From Muribaculaceae bacterium (GTDB lineage Bacteria > Bacteroidota > Bacteroidia > Bacteroidales > Muribaculaceae): DNA of 64,000 nt. Under the pieces are notes generated by a model that was not told where the DNA came from, made no database searches, and worked only from the letters and a program-made list of their open reading frames with translations. Shown here piece after piece: positions 8,315 through 17,729 of the stretch; within the stretch, counting starts at the first letter, position 1, and every line of letters starts with the position of its first letter. The position numbers and the translations under genes were made by a program. The stretch is from assembly GCA_022510425.1 (NCBI GenBank), contig JAFLTO010000012.1, positions 26,327 to 90,326 on the forward strand, written 5' to 3'.

Positions 8315-9181
8315 ATGGATAAATCTATAAATGTTTTGGTCACAGGGTCTAACGGACAGTTGGGACGCAGCATCAGAAAAGAAGCAGAAGGATCTGCAGA
8401 TAATTACTTTTTTACAGATGTTCAAGAACTTGATATTACCAATCCGGAGGCAGTTAGAGCTTTTGTAAACGATAATAATATCGATGTGATCGTGAATTGC
8501 GCAGCCTACACTAATGTGGATGCTGCGGAAGATCATGAAGACTTGGCAATGAAAATCAATGGAGAGGCTCCCGGTGTTCTGGCACGAGCTGCCAAGGAAA
8601 AAAACGGAAGCCTCATTCATATATCAACCGACTATGTATTCGGCGGTTCTGGCAAAAACGAACCCTTGAACGAGGATCAGTCACCTTCACCTACAGGAGC
8701 ATACGGAAGAACAAAACTCCGGGGCGAGGAAGAAATCACCAAATCGGGAGCCTCGGCTGTGATTTTGAGGACAGCCTGGCTGTATTCCGACTATGGCAAT
8801 AATTTCGTAGAAAAAATCATTTCATTATTGAAGAACAGAGATTCAATCAAGGTGGTGTTTGACCAATGTGGCACTCCCACTTATGCCACCGATTTGGCCA
8901 AAGCGATTGTTGACATGATCACTGAAAGAAAAATCAAAGGAAATGAAGGAATCTACCACTTCTCAAACGAAGGTGTCTGTTCCTGGTATGATTTCGCTCA
9001 TGCAGCTGTTGCGCTCGTGGGTATGAATAATAAAGAGGTTCTACCATGCCATTCTTCGGAATTCCCTTCAAAGGTAGTGAGACCACCCTACTCAGTGCTT
9101 GACAAAACAAAATACAAGGAGACATTCGGGAAGAAAATTCCCCATTGGCACGAGTCACTTTCCCGTTGCCTTAATTCCTAA
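8315..9181 (+). CDS. rfbD: dTDP-4-dehydrorhamnose reductase
   Basis: A 288-residue extended short-chain dehydrogenase that reduces the 4-keto group with NAD(P)H to give dTDP-L-rhamnose. Visible are the Rossmann motif VTGSNGQLGRSI, the active-site Thr/Tyr region ISTDYVFGG, and GAYGRTKLRGEE with YxxxK. I use the ATG at 8315 instead of the adjacent TTG. It ends 34 bp before rfbB. Confidence 0.95.
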   Translation: MDKSINVLVTGSNGQLGRSIRKEAEGSADNYFFTDVQELDITNPEAVRAFVNDNNIDVIVNCAAYTNVDAAEDHEDLAMKINGEAPGVLARAAKEKNGSLIHISTDYVFGGSGKNEPLNEDQSPSPTGAYGRTKLRGEEEITKSGASAVILRTAWLYSDYGNNFVEKIISLLKNRDSIKVVFDQCGTPTYATDLAKAIVDMITERKIKGNEGIYHFSNEGVCSWYDFAHAAVALVGMNNKEVLPCHSSEFPSKVVRPPYSVLDKTKYKETFGKKIPHWHESLSRCLNS

Positions 9182-9215
9182 CCCCTTATCCTTTAATCTC
9201 ATATCTCTTAACTTT

Positions 9216-10358
9216 ATGGCTCAATCACCCCAAAATATAATGATAACCGGTGGTGCCGGTTTTATCGGATCTCACGTAGTGCGTCTATTCGTAAACAAAT
9301 ATCCCGAATGCAAGATAGTTAATGTAGATAAATTGACTTATGCGGGGAATCTCAATAATCTCAAAGACATAGAGAAAAAACCGAATTATAAATTTGTCAG
9401 GGCCGATATCGCCGATCTCGACAAGATGAGGGAAATTATCAGAGAAAACGATATCACAGGCATTATTCATTTAGCTGCCGAAAGCCATGTGGATAGAAGT
9501 ATCAAGGATCCCTTCACCTTTGCAAGAACTAATGTGATGGGCACTTTGGCCCTTCTTCAGGCAGCCAAAGAATATTGGGATACTTTCGCCGACAAATATG
9601 AAGGTAAACTTTTTTATCACATATCCACCGACGAAGTATACGGAGCATTGGAAATCACAAATCCCGAGGGTGTGAAGGCTCCTTTTACCACCAAGGCCTC
9701 TGCCGACGATCATATGGCTTTCGGAGTGGAATTCTTCACCGAAACTAACAAATATGATCCCCACTCTCCTTATTCAGCTTCCAAAGCTTCTTCCGACCAT
9801 TTCGTGAGGGCTTATCATGATACATACGGGCTTCCTACGATTGTCACAAATTGTTCCAATAATTACGGCCCTTATCAGTTTCCGGAAAAACTTATACCTC
9901 TCTTCATAAACAATATTTTGCAAGGAAGAAACCTCCCCGTTTATGGAAAAGGAGAGAACGTGCGCGACTGGTTATTTGTAGAGGATCACGCACGCGCCAT
10001 CGACTTGATATTCCATGAAGGAAATCCTGGCGATACCTACAACATCGGCGGATTCAATGAATGGAAAAACATTGAGCTTATCAAAGTGTTGATTAAGACA
10101 GTAGACAGGCTCACCGGCAAGCCTCAAGGAACAAGCGACCATCTTATTACGTACGTCACCGACCGTCTTGGCCATGATATGCGTTATGCCATCGATAGCC
10201 GCAAACTCCAGCAGGAACTTGGCTGGGAACCAAGCCTCCAATTCGAAGAAGGCATTGAAAAAACCGTAAAATGGTATCTCGACAACAAAGACTGGGTAGA
10301 CAATGTCACCAGCGGCGACTATGAAAACTACTACGACAAAATGTATACCAACCGTTAA
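9216..10358 (+). CDS. rfbB: dTDP-glucose 4,6-dehydratase
   Basis: A 380-residue NAD-dependent SDR that turns dTDP-glucose into the 4-keto-6-deoxy sugar, the second pathway step although the gene is last in the operon. Signatures are TGGAGFIGSHVV (NAD binding), ISTDEVYGAL (catalytic Thr-Asp-Glu) and YSASKASSDHFV (YxxxK). The ATG at 9216 (MAQSPQNIMITGG) is the natural start. The longer frame beginning at 9099 overlaps rfbD and is rejected. It is convergent with the suf operon, with 72 bp between the stops. Confidence 0.96.
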   Translation: MAQSPQNIMITGGAGFIGSHVVRLFVNKYPECKIVNVDKLTYAGNLNNLKDIEKKPNYKFVRADIADLDKMREIIRENDITGIIHLAAESHVDRSIKDPFTFARTNVMGTLALLQAAKEYWDTFADKYEGKLFYHISTDEVYGALEITNPEGVKAPFTTKASADDHMAFGVEFFTETNKYDPHSPYSASKASSDHFVRAYHDTYGLPTIVTNCSNNYGPYQFPEKLIPLFINNILQGRNLPVYGKGENVRDWLFVEDHARAIDLIFHEGNPGDTYNIGGFNEWKNIELIKVLIKTVDRLTGKPQGTSDHLITYVTDRLGHDMRYAIDSRKLQQELGWEPSLQFEEGIEKTVKWYLDNKDWVDNVTSGDYENYYDKMYTNR

Positions 10359-10430
10359 AAAATTTCCTATGACACCGAAGAAGGTCACCAAGATAAGTAA
10401 CCATATGGAGTTATCAAAACCCTTATGTTT

Positions 10431-11645
10431 TTATGTGAGGATTGCAGCTGCGCGGCTGACGGCTGAGATGAGGGTATCGGCTTCACGGATTGTGTTGTAG
10501 ACGGCGAAGGAGGCCCTTACGGTGCCTGGTATCCCAAGCCTTTCCATCAAGGGCATGGCACAATGATGGCCTGTTCTCACCTCTACTCCCTGTTTGTCAA
10601 GAAGCATTCCAAGATCGTATGGATGAACATTATTAAGCAGAAACGATATCACAGGTCCTTTCTTGCTTGCTTCACCATAAATCCGGATACCTTCGATTTC
10701 TCTGAGACCCTTCTCAGCATAACTACAAAGAGCCATTTCATGCTCCTCCATTTCCTTCACCCCTACCTCTTCCATAAAGTCAATAGCCTTGGCGAATGCA
10801 GCAATCCCGATATAATCGGGAGTTCCCGCCTCAAATTTGAAAGGGAGATCGGCAAAGGTGGTATGAGCGAAAGTCACCACGGAAATCATCTCCCCTCCCC
10901 CTTGCCACGGAGGCATTTTTTCAAGCCGTTGCTTTTTACCGTAAAGCACCCCAATGCCTGAGGGTCCATACATCTTGTGGGCGGAGAAAACATAAAAATC
11001 ACAGTCAAGATCCTGCACATCCACTTTCAAGTGTGGTGTTGCCTGTGCACCGTCAATCAATACGGCAACCCCTCTGCTCTTTGCATAGGCGGTCATTTCC
11101 TTTATAGGATTTATAGTGCCCAACACATTGCTTACATGGCAGAAGGAAGCCAGAACTGTTCTATCGGTAAATAAAGATTTATATTTCTCTAAGTCCAGTT
11201 CTCCTTTTTCGTCAATATCCACTACCTTCAAAACGATGCCCGTCCTGTCTCTGAGAAGTTGCCAGGGCACAATGTTGGCATGGTGCTCCATCACCGTGAG
11301 TATCACCTCATCTCCGGCTTTAAAAGAAGACCCAAAGGAATTCGCCACTAAATTTATTGATTCTGTGGCTCCTCGTGTGAAAACAATTTCCTCAATTGAG
11401 GAAGCATTGATGAATTCCCGGACTTTCTCCCTACATTCTTCCTGAAGATTGGTCATTTCCTGAGAAAGAGTATGTACGCCACGATGCACGTTGGCACGGG
11501 TTGTGGTGTAGATACGTTCTATCTCTCTCACCACCCTCAAGGGAGCCTGTGATGTAGCCGTGTTGTCAAGATACACCAACGGTTTCCCTGCAACACTTCT
11601 TTCAAGGATTGGGAATTGCTTTCGTATAATCTCAGTATCAATCAT
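10431..11645 (-). CDS. sufS: SufS-type cysteine desulfurase
   Basis: A PLP enzyme that takes sulfur from cysteine for iron-sulfur cluster assembly. Visible are TRGATESINLVA, the PLP-lysine motif SAHKMYGPSGIG, and the catalytic-cysteine region RTGHHCAMPLM near residue 360, which matches the SufS type (RxGHHCA). The start is the ATG at 11645, which overlaps the sufD stop as ATGA, so the two are translationally coupled. The product is 404 residues, normal for the family. It is the last gene of the cvpA-sufC-sufD-sufS unit. Confidence 0.95.
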   Translation of the reverse strand: MIDTEIIRKQFPILERSVAGKPLVYLDNTATSQAPLRVVREIERIYTTTRANVHRGVHTLSQEMTNLQEECREKVREFINASSIEEIVFTRGATESINLVANSFGSSFKAGDEVILTVMEHHANIVPWQLLRDRTGIVLKVVDIDEKGELDLEKYKSLFTDRTVLASFCHVSNVLGTINPIKEMTAYAKSRGVAVLIDGAQATPHLKVDVQDLDCDFYVFSAHKMYGPSGIGVLYGKKQRLEKMPPWQGGGEMISVVTFAHTTFADLPFKFEAGTPDYIGIAAFAKAIDFMEEVGVKEMEEHEMALCSYAEKGLREIEGIRIYGEASKKGPVISFLLNNVHPYDLGMLLDKQGVEVRTGHHCAMPLMERLGIPGTVRASFAVYNTIREADTLISAVSRAAAILT

Positions 11646-12994
11646 TGGGGGAGGCAATGGTTTTTACAAGAAGAACAGTTACGGCCTTCTCCGGCGAAAC
11701 GTTTTTCAACCAAAGTGTGAAGTCTTAACCGGAAATCGTGCATATTTATCCTGTCGATAACATCAGCCATAAAAGCCTGCTTAAGCAGGAACCGGGCTTG
11801 ATCTTCAGAGAGCCCGCGTGTGCGCATATAGAAAATCTGTTTCTCATCGAGTTGACCAATGGCCGAGCCATGACTACATTTCACATCATCATCGTATATC
11901 TCGAGCGTTGGCTTGGAATAAACTCTCGCACCATCATTTCCTATTATGTTTCTGTTGTTTTGGAAAGCTTCGGTTTTGGAAGCACCCTTCCTCACCTTTA
12001 TGAGGCCGGAAAAAGTTGCCACGGCTTTATCGTCGGCCACATATTTGAAAAGTTCATCGGTGTGGCAGCCCGGCAAAGTGTGCTCAACCACTGAGAAAGT
12101 GTCAATCTTCCTTTCTTTGTCCTCGATAGCCATACCGGAGAGGTGAAGAGAGCAATTTTCACCTGAAAAACCACAATGGTATTCATTGCGGGACACACCG
12201 TTGTAAAGAGTTATACCTACAGCCGAAACCTTGCTATCCTTTGCTTGCATCACATATGCGGAAGCGAGTCTTGAAGTAAGTTCGGATGACTCTTCCATCT
12301 CGCATATTTCAACCGAAGCATTTTCGCCTACCGCTATTTCCGTAATGGTCAGATTCAAAAATTTTATACCTTCAGTCTGAGTATGATCGCATACAAGCAG
12401 TTTTATTTCAGAATCCTTTTCGGCGATAATCAGCAGGCGTCGTATAGCCATAAGAGGCAAACCGTTTTCCAGAATCCCGACTATCTGTATAGGCTTGTCG
12501 GCTTTTACACCCTCCTTGGCCCACACCACGATCCCATCCTGGGAAAGGAGAGTGTTGAGAGCCACCAAAGGATTACGTATATCGGCAATCTTGGCGTAGT
12601 ATTTCTCAGCCAAGACAGGATAATCTAAACAGAATTGGCGTAGACTTCCCACATATAAACCCTCAGGAAGGGATTTATACGATTCGCATGAGGCTGCATA
12701 GATGTCATTTCGGAAAAAGAAAAGCGAAGAGGTCATATTGGGCACACCGCATTGGAAAGGAGCCACGGAATTCACATCTATATCCACACGTGCTAGATTC
12801 ACTCCATAGTCGGGAGCCAGAATCTCCGAAAGATCCGTTGTTTCATAGTTTTCAGAACCTTTAGGCGGGAGTACGGTATTTTTTAGTATTTCCAAAGCCT
12901 CGGGACGCTGCCTATTCATCACATCGCAACTACCCTTGTCTACAAGAGCTGAATGCTGAGTGTAAAGATCGATATATTGTTGGAGCGAGTTCAT
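11642..12994 (-). CDS. sufD: Fe-S cluster assembly protein SufD
   Basis: A 450-residue scaffold protein of the SufBCD complex. The C-terminal beta-helix core is seen in HTLPGCHTDELFKYVADDKA, ASKTEAFQNNRNIIGNDGAR and KCSHGSAIGQLDEKQIFYMR, which are standard SufB/SufD signatures. It ends with a CSSCKNHCLPQ tail, an unusual Cys-rich end. It lies 12 bp after sufC and overlaps sufS by 4 bp. A separate sufB is not present in this operon. Confidence 0.93.
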   Translation of the reverse strand: MNSLQQYIDLYTQHSALVDKGSCDVMNRQRPEALEILKNTVLPPKGSENYETTDLSEILAPDYGVNLARVDIDVNSVAPFQCGVPNMTSSLFFFRNDIYAASCESYKSLPEGLYVGSLRQFCLDYPVLAEKYYAKIADIRNPLVALNTLLSQDGIVVWAKEGVKADKPIQIVGILENGLPLMAIRRLLIIAEKDSEIKLLVCDHTQTEGIKFLNLTITEIAVGENASVEICEMEESSELTSRLASAYVMQAKDSKVSAVGITLYNGVSRNEYHCGFSGENCSLHLSGMAIEDKERKIDTFSVVEHTLPGCHTDELFKYVADDKAVATFSGLIKVRKGASKTEAFQNNRNIIGNDGARVYSKPTLEIYDDDVKCSHGSAIGQLDEKQIFYMRTRGLSEDQARFLLKQAFMADVIDRINMHDFRLRLHTLVEKRFAGEGRNCSSCKNHCLPQ

Positions 12995-13006
12995 ACCATA
13001 ATCTTT

Positions 13007-13762
13007 TTATTCTTCTTCGCTCTGTTTCTTGATCCAATCATAGCCTTTCTCTTCCAGTTCAAGAGCCAGTTCGGGACCTCCTGTCATTACGATTCTACCC
13101 TTATAGAGGATGTGTACGAAGTCAGGCTTGATATAATCGAGCAAACGTTGATAGTGAGTGATGACGATAGTGGCATTGTTGTCAGATTTTAATTTATTCA
13201 CACCATTGGCCACAATACGCAATGCATCGATATCGAGACCGGAATCGGTTTCATCAAGTATCGCCAATTTCGGTTGAAGCACCGCCATCTGGAAGATTTC
13301 ATTGCGTTTTTTCTCACCACCGGAGAAACCTTCGTTCACTGAGCGGGAAGCCAAAGTGTTGTCAAGTTCCACCACGGAACGTTTTTCCCTCATCATTTTC
13401 AAGAATTCGGAGGCACTCATGGGAGGTTCACCAAAATATTTTCTTTTGGCATTTATAGCCGCCCTCATAAAGTTTACCATCGACACCCCCGGAATCTCTA
13501 CAGGGTATTGAAAACCTAAGAACACACCTTCATGGCTTCTGATTTCCGGAGGCAGGTCCAGAAGGGGTTTACCACAGAATTCCACGTCACCGCCAAACAC
13601 TTCATATGCGGGATTCCCGGCAAGCACCATGGAAAGAGTTGATTTCCCGGAACCATTAGGCCCCATGATAGCATGCACCTCTCCGGCATTCACCTCGAGG
13701 TTTATTCCTTTCAATATCTCTTTGCCGTCTATTCCGGCTTTAAGGTCGTGTATCTTTAACAT
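13007..13762 (-). CDS. sufC: Fe-S cluster assembly ATPase SufC
   Basis: A 251-residue ABC ATPase that drives conformational change of the SufB-SufD scaffold. Walker A is GPNGSGKSTLS (about residue 34), the signature is EGFSGGEKKR, Walker B is KLAILDETDSGLD, and the switch His is in VITHYQR. Length and motifs are typical. It is the second gene of the leftward cvpA-suf unit. SufB would normally be its immediate neighbour but is absent. Confidence 0.96.
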   Translation of the reverse strand: MLKIHDLKAGIDGKEILKGINLEVNAGEVHAIMGPNGSGKSTLSMVLAGNPAYEVFGGDVEFCGKPLLDLPPEIRSHEGVFLGFQYPVEIPGVSMVNFMRAAINAKRKYFGEPPMSASEFLKMMREKRSVVELDNTLASRSVNEGFSGGEKKRNEIFQMAVLQPKLAILDETDSGLDIDALRIVANGVNKLKSDNNATIVITHYQRLLDYIKPDFVHILYKGRIVMTGGPELALELEEKGYDWIKKQSEEE

Positions 13763-13786
13763 TTTTCAATATTTATCCTTATGTTA

Positions 13787-14404
13787 TTATAACGCTTCTG
13801 GCTTTATTAAAGTTGTAGGGCAGCCGGAGAGTCCGGGATTACGATTGTAAGAGATTGTTTTGGCTTCCTTGAGCTGATGGAAATGGGCGAAATCTTCCCC
13901 ACCATAGCAACCTAAAATTGCCGGGGTAAGAGCCATAACCGATGCTACGAGATTACCATCGTTGGCCCTCTCATATCGCAGGAGGCCACTTTCCGACTTG
14001 AAACATATTAGAATGTTAAGGAAGCACGATAACCACAGGAGATTTTTCAACAAGGAGAAAAAGGCCCCTAAAAGACGGTTGAACATACCCACTTCAAAAA
14101 TGGATAGTGCACCTTGCAGTATCCTGGAAAACAAAGCAAACACCCAGAAAACTATGGCATAAATTACCACACTGCACACTAAATTCACGGCAAACTCATT
14201 GAATTCGGGTTCCGGGGTGAATTGTTCCACCCAAAGGAAATAACCGTTCATACCGGGTGACAACACTCGAGCTGCAACTGACCCGAAAGCCATACCCAAA
14301 ACCGACGATAATTGCATGGTTATACCTCTACGGAAACCGATGGCCAAAGACACTAAAGCCACCAGCAACACAATTCCCAAGTAAAAAAGATTCAGGGTAT
14401 CCAT
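13787..14404 (-). CDS. CvpA family membrane protein
   Basis: I start it at the ATG at 14404 (MDTLNLFYLGIVLLVALVS), because the upstream extension covers a -7 promoter box. The 205-residue product has four hydrophobic segments and the CvpA pattern: a first helix followed by FRRGITMQLSSVLGMAFGSVA, then GMFNRLLGAFFSLLKNLLWL. CvpA proteins of other bacteria are linked to colicin V production, biofilm and bile tolerance. The exact activity is unknown. It lies 24 bp before sufC and is probably in the same transcript. Confidence 0.8.
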   Translation of the reverse strand: MDTLNLFYLGIVLLVALVSLAIGFRRGITMQLSSVLGMAFGSVAARVLSPGMNGYFLWVEQFTPEPEFNEFAVNLVCSVVIYAIVFWVFALFSRILQGALSIFEVGMFNRLLGAFFSLLKNLLWLSCFLNILICFKSESGLLRYERANDGNLVASVMALTPAILGCYGGEDFAHFHQLKEAKTISYNRNPGLSGCPTTLIKPEAL

Positions 14405-14424
14405 ACAGGGCAAGGTTCCGAGAG

Positions 14425-14432
14425 CAAAAATA
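14425..14432 (-). promoter_or_regulatory. -7 box (TATTTTTG) of the cvpA-suf operon
   Basis: TATTTTTG lies 20 nt before the cvpA ATG on the minus strand. It is back to back with the GH25 promoter, whose -7 box is only 14 bp away. Confidence 0.5.
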
Positions 14433-14446
14433 ACGAAAATAATGAT

Positions 14447-14454
14447 TATATTTG
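14447..14454 (+). promoter_or_regulatory. -7 box (TATATTTG) of the GH25 gene, leaderless
   Basis: TATATTTG is followed after 4 nt by the ATG at 14459, so transcription would start at the start codon. A -33 TTTG is not evident. Confidence 0.5.
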
Positions 14455-14458
14455 CAGT

Positions 14459-15214
14459 ATGCGGTATCTTAGGCATCGGCCCGCGAAAGACATCGCAGTA
14501 GCGATTGTGTTTCTTGGAGTGATATGCCTGCTGGTGTTTTCAGCCGTGTGGGCATACAGGGAATATATATCCTCGCCTCCTTTTGTGGATGATGAAAAAT
14601 ATCCTGTGAGAGGAATAGATGTATCACGCCACAACGGCGACATAGACTTCAAGAAAGTAGCAAGCTCCGGTGTAGAATTTGTTTTTGTAAAAGCCAGCGA
14701 AGGGGTGAGTCATAGAGACTCTCTTTTTGTGAGAAATATAGAGGAGGCTAAAAGAGCCGGTTTGAAGGTCGGAGCCTATCATTTCTTCCGTTTTGATGCC
14801 GATGGTGTAGATCAGGCTGTGAATTTTCTTAGTACTGTGGGGCAACGTCCTTTGGATTTAGGCCTTGTGATCGATGTGGAAAAAACCGGAAATCCCAAAA
14901 GTATTGAGGAAGAGGAGGTGAAAAGGAAACTCTCCTCAATGGTGGAATATATGAATCTACTGGGCTATAGAGTGATGATCTATACCAACCACGAAGGCTA
15001 TTATACCTACATAGACGATACATTTCCTGGGATACCTCTATGGATTTGCCGATTCTATGTAAACCCCATAAATGCCGAATGGACATTCTGGCAGTATGAT
15101 CATCACGGCAAAGTGGAAGGCATTCGCGGAGATGTTGATCTGAATGCTTTCTGCGGCAGCAGAGATGACTGGCAAAGGTATCTCAAAGGGGCTCTATATC
15201 CTTATTCGGAATAA
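14459..15214 (+). CDS. GH25 lysozyme-like muramidase, membrane anchored
   Basis: A 251-residue protein with an N-terminal membrane helix (about residues 12-33) and no cleavage site, then a GH25 barrel. Family motifs are GIDVSRHNGDIDF (catalytic Asp near 54), FVKASEG, VGAYHFFRF, LVIDVEK (catalytic Asp-x-Glu near 139), WQYDHHGKVEGI and GDVDLNAF. GH25 enzymes cleave the MurNAc-GlcNAc bond of peptidoglycan, so it should act in the periplasm. It ends inside the end of the convergent GH95 gene (32 bp shared). Confidence 0.92.
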   Translation: MRYLRHRPAKDIAVAIVFLGVICLLVFSAVWAYREYISSPPFVDDEKYPVRGIDVSRHNGDIDFKKVASSGVEFVFVKASEGVSHRDSLFVRNIEEAKRAGLKVGAYHFFRFDADGVDQAVNFLSTVGQRPLDLGLVIDVEKTGNPKSIEEEEVKRKLSSMVEYMNLLGYRVMIYTNHEGYYTYIDDTFPGIPLWICRFYVNPINAEWTFWQYDHHGKVEGIRGDVDLNAFCGSRDDWQRYLKGALYPYSE

Positions 15215-17675
15215 GGACTGAGTTCGAAGGAACTGAGTGATCGGCATTGACCCTTAATCTTGTCACGGTATAGACTTCCCCCGGAAGTGTAGACAGATCA
15301 TATTCAAAAACTTTTTTAAGAATGGGATACCGTGGATTGATTCTCTCGGAATGAAGGAAACCATCTATCTTCACTTTATCAAATAAAGGATTTGGATTCT
15401 CCCCACAAGCCACGGCCAACCCTTCGCCTTGAAGAGGCACATAAGAACGGATTCTTAGATTACCCCCCAAAGTGGAAGTTATAGTGGCTTTTTCAAGTTG
15501 TCCCCCATTCCAATCCATATCCAATACAAATCCACCTCGTGTGATCAGCCCAGCCACTTTTCCTTCATTCCATTGATCTGGAAGAGCCGGGAGAAGATGC
15601 AGAGCTTTGTCATGGCTCTGAACCAACATTTCAGCTACTCCGGCCATATATCCGAAATTACCATCGATCTGGAACGGAGGGTGAGCATCAAACATATTTG
15701 GATATAATCTTTCGGAAATTAAGTTATCGGCAATTTTATATGCATGCCGGCCGTCTTGTAATCGTGCCCACAGATTCATTTTCCATCCTATTGACCATCC
15801 GGTAGCCTCATCTCCACGTTGCAGCATAGTGTTTTTCACTGCCTCGAATAATTCGGGAGTATCATAAGGTGAAATCTGTGAGCCCGGGTATAAGGCATAG
15901 GCATGGGAAATATGGCGGTGCTGATCTTTTGGATCATCGTAATCTCCGAGCCATTCCTGTAGTTGATTGTATTGTCCTATCTGAAAAGGAGGAAGTTTTG
16001 ACAAAGTGGTTTGCAAGGAATCTATGTAAGATTGGTTTTCTCCTATTATTTCAGCTGTTTTAATAGTCTGATGAAATAAATCTCTCAGTATTTCGGAATC
16101 CATAGTCGCCCCAGCCACAATCCAGGAATTATCATTTCCTTCTCCTTTAGGGCCATGTTCCGGCGACATAGAAGGAGACACGACGAGCCATCCGTTATCT
16201 GGATGTTCCACAAGAAAATCCATAAAGAAATCAGTGGCTCCTTTCATAACCGGATAATACTTTTCAAGCCACACCTTATCACCTGTGTGAAGATAATGCT
16301 GCCATATATGGGTTGTTAGCCAGGCACCTCCCATAGGCCACATACCATATTTGGCATAATCCACCACACCGGATGTGCGCCATATGTCAGTGTTATGATG
16401 GGCCACCCAACCTGGGGCACCATACATTTCTTTAGCTGTGACCTCCGCATTTTCTGCCAATTCTTCTATTAAATCGAAAAGAGGTTCATTCAATTCCCCT
16501 AAATTAGTGACATCAGCACCCCAATAATTCATTTCTGTATTGATATTGATAGTATATTTACTGTCCCAGGGGGCCTTTACTTCCTTGTTCCAGATGCCTT
16601 GAAGGTTTGCAGCCTCACCTCCCGGTTGAGAAGAGGAAATCAGAAGATACCTGCCAAATTGAAACAATAACGCCGCTAATTCAGGATCTGCATTATCTCT
16701 AAATCCTTCTATCCTTTTATCGGTGGGCAGAATTTTTATGGAATCCGACGTTTCTCCCAATGATAATGTCACCCGGGAGAATTGGTTTCTGTAGAAATCT
16801 ATGTGACGGGATTTAAGTTCAGGCAAATTCTTGTTTATTGCCTCGGCTAAAATTTTTTCTGCCTTTTTCAGAGGGTCCCCTTCCACTTTTTTATAATCTT
16901 GGAAATTTGTGGCACAGGAAATAAAAAGGATTGCTTCATCTGCGTTTTCAACAGAAATGTTATTGCTTTTAGCAATCAATTTTCCGCCGGTTTGGATCAC
17001 CCGCAAAAGTGCGGCTCCTTTCACTTGACCTTTCACCCCCTCATGGTCATCGCCATCCACAAGCAAAACAAGGTCTTTACCCTTTAATCGGAGAGATTGT
17101 TTACTCATGGGAGAAGAAAATCCTGCTGTAAAGGAGAGCATACTGGGCTGAGAAGACGACAATTTCACAACTAAGACATTATCCTTGAACGATGTGAAGG
17201 TCTCACGATAATATTCAACATCCCCAACCTTATATTTTACCTTGCTCAAGGCACTGTCGAGATTAAGTTCGCGATGATAATCAGTAAAATACTTATGTTC
17301 CGGGAAATCAAGAATAAGGGAACCCAAAGTCTGATAAGGCATTCCGTTTTGTCCTGTCAGGAAATCTCTTCCCACCAGTTCCTGGGCCTCCATATTTTTC
17401 CCTTGGAATATCAATTTCCTCACGGAATCGAGCGAAGTCAATGCTTTTGGAGAATGATTGCGATGAGGACTTCCACCCCAGAAGGTTTCTTCGTTGAGTT
17501 GAATTTCTTCTTGTGGTACACCCCCGAAAATCATGGCACCAATTCTTGAATTACCCAAAGGGAGTGCCTGAGTCCATTCCAGTGCGGGAAAGTCATACCA
17601 AAGTTTCAGCTCATCACCATAACTCTGTAAAAAACTAAAGGCAATTAAAAATAAGGATAAAGAAATTTTTTTCAT
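15183..17675 (-). CDS. GH95 family glycosidase (probable alpha-L-fucosidase)
   Basis: An 830-residue secreted enzyme (signal peptide ending at QSYGDE). It opens with WTQALPLGNSRIGAMIFG and QLNEETFWGGSPHRNH, classic for GH95. The core holds TININTEMNYWGADV, SPSMSPEHGPKGEGN, HISHAYALYPG and DGNFGYMAGVAEMLV. Known GH95 enzymes remove alpha-1,2-L-fucose, and some prefer alpha-L-galactose, so host mucin or plant glycans are possible substrates. It is separated from the SusC-SusD-SusF operon by that operon's terminator and a tRNA gene, and I see no promoter of its own between the tRNA and the start. Confidence 0.93.
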   Translation of the reverse strand: MKKISLSLFLIAFSFLQSYGDELKLWYDFPALEWTQALPLGNSRIGAMIFGGVPQEEIQLNEETFWGGSPHRNHSPKALTSLDSVRKLIFQGKNMEAQELVGRDFLTGQNGMPYQTLGSLILDFPEHKYFTDYHRELNLDSALSKVKYKVGDVEYYRETFTSFKDNVLVVKLSSSQPSMLSFTAGFSSPMSKQSLRLKGKDLVLLVDGDDHEGVKGQVKGAALLRVIQTGGKLIAKSNNISVENADEAILFISCATNFQDYKKVEGDPLKKAEKILAEAINKNLPELKSRHIDFYRNQFSRVTLSLGETSDSIKILPTDKRIEGFRDNADPELAALLFQFGRYLLISSSQPGGEAANLQGIWNKEVKAPWDSKYTININTEMNYWGADVTNLGELNEPLFDLIEELAENAEVTAKEMYGAPGWVAHHNTDIWRTSGVVDYAKYGMWPMGGAWLTTHIWQHYLHTGDKVWLEKYYPVMKGATDFFMDFLVEHPDNGWLVVSPSMSPEHGPKGEGNDNSWIVAGATMDSEILRDLFHQTIKTAEIIGENQSYIDSLQTTLSKLPPFQIGQYNQLQEWLGDYDDPKDQHRHISHAYALYPGSQISPYDTPELFEAVKNTMLQRGDEATGWSIGWKMNLWARLQDGRHAYKIADNLISERLYPNMFDAHPPFQIDGNFGYMAGVAEMLVQSHDKALHLLPALPDQWNEGKVAGLITRGGFVLDMDWNGGQLEKATITSTLGGNLRIRSYVPLQGEGLAVACGENPNPLFDKVKIDGFLHSERINPRYPILKKVFEYDLSTLPGEVYTVTRLRVNADHSVPSNSVLIPNKDIEPL

Positions 17676-17686
17676 ATCATTAAGAG

Positions 17687-17722
17687 AAATCGCAATAATC
17701 TTGAATAAGACTATTGCGATTT
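17687..17722 (-). terminator. Hairpin between tRNA-Arg and the GH95 gene
   Basis: AAATCGCAATA (17687-17697) and TATTGCGATTT (17712-17722) form a perfect 11-bp stem with a 14-nt loop. It begins 7 nt after the tRNA 3' end on the minus strand and ends 11 nt before the GH95 start codon. The following tract (CTCTT) is a poor T-run, so readthrough into GH95 is plausible. Confidence 0.55.
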
Positions 17723-17729
17723 TGTGAGG

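Noticed and set aside
9099..9215. N-terminal extension of rfbB
   Set aside because: It overlaps the end of rfbD and adds 39 residues before the normal NAD-binding start.
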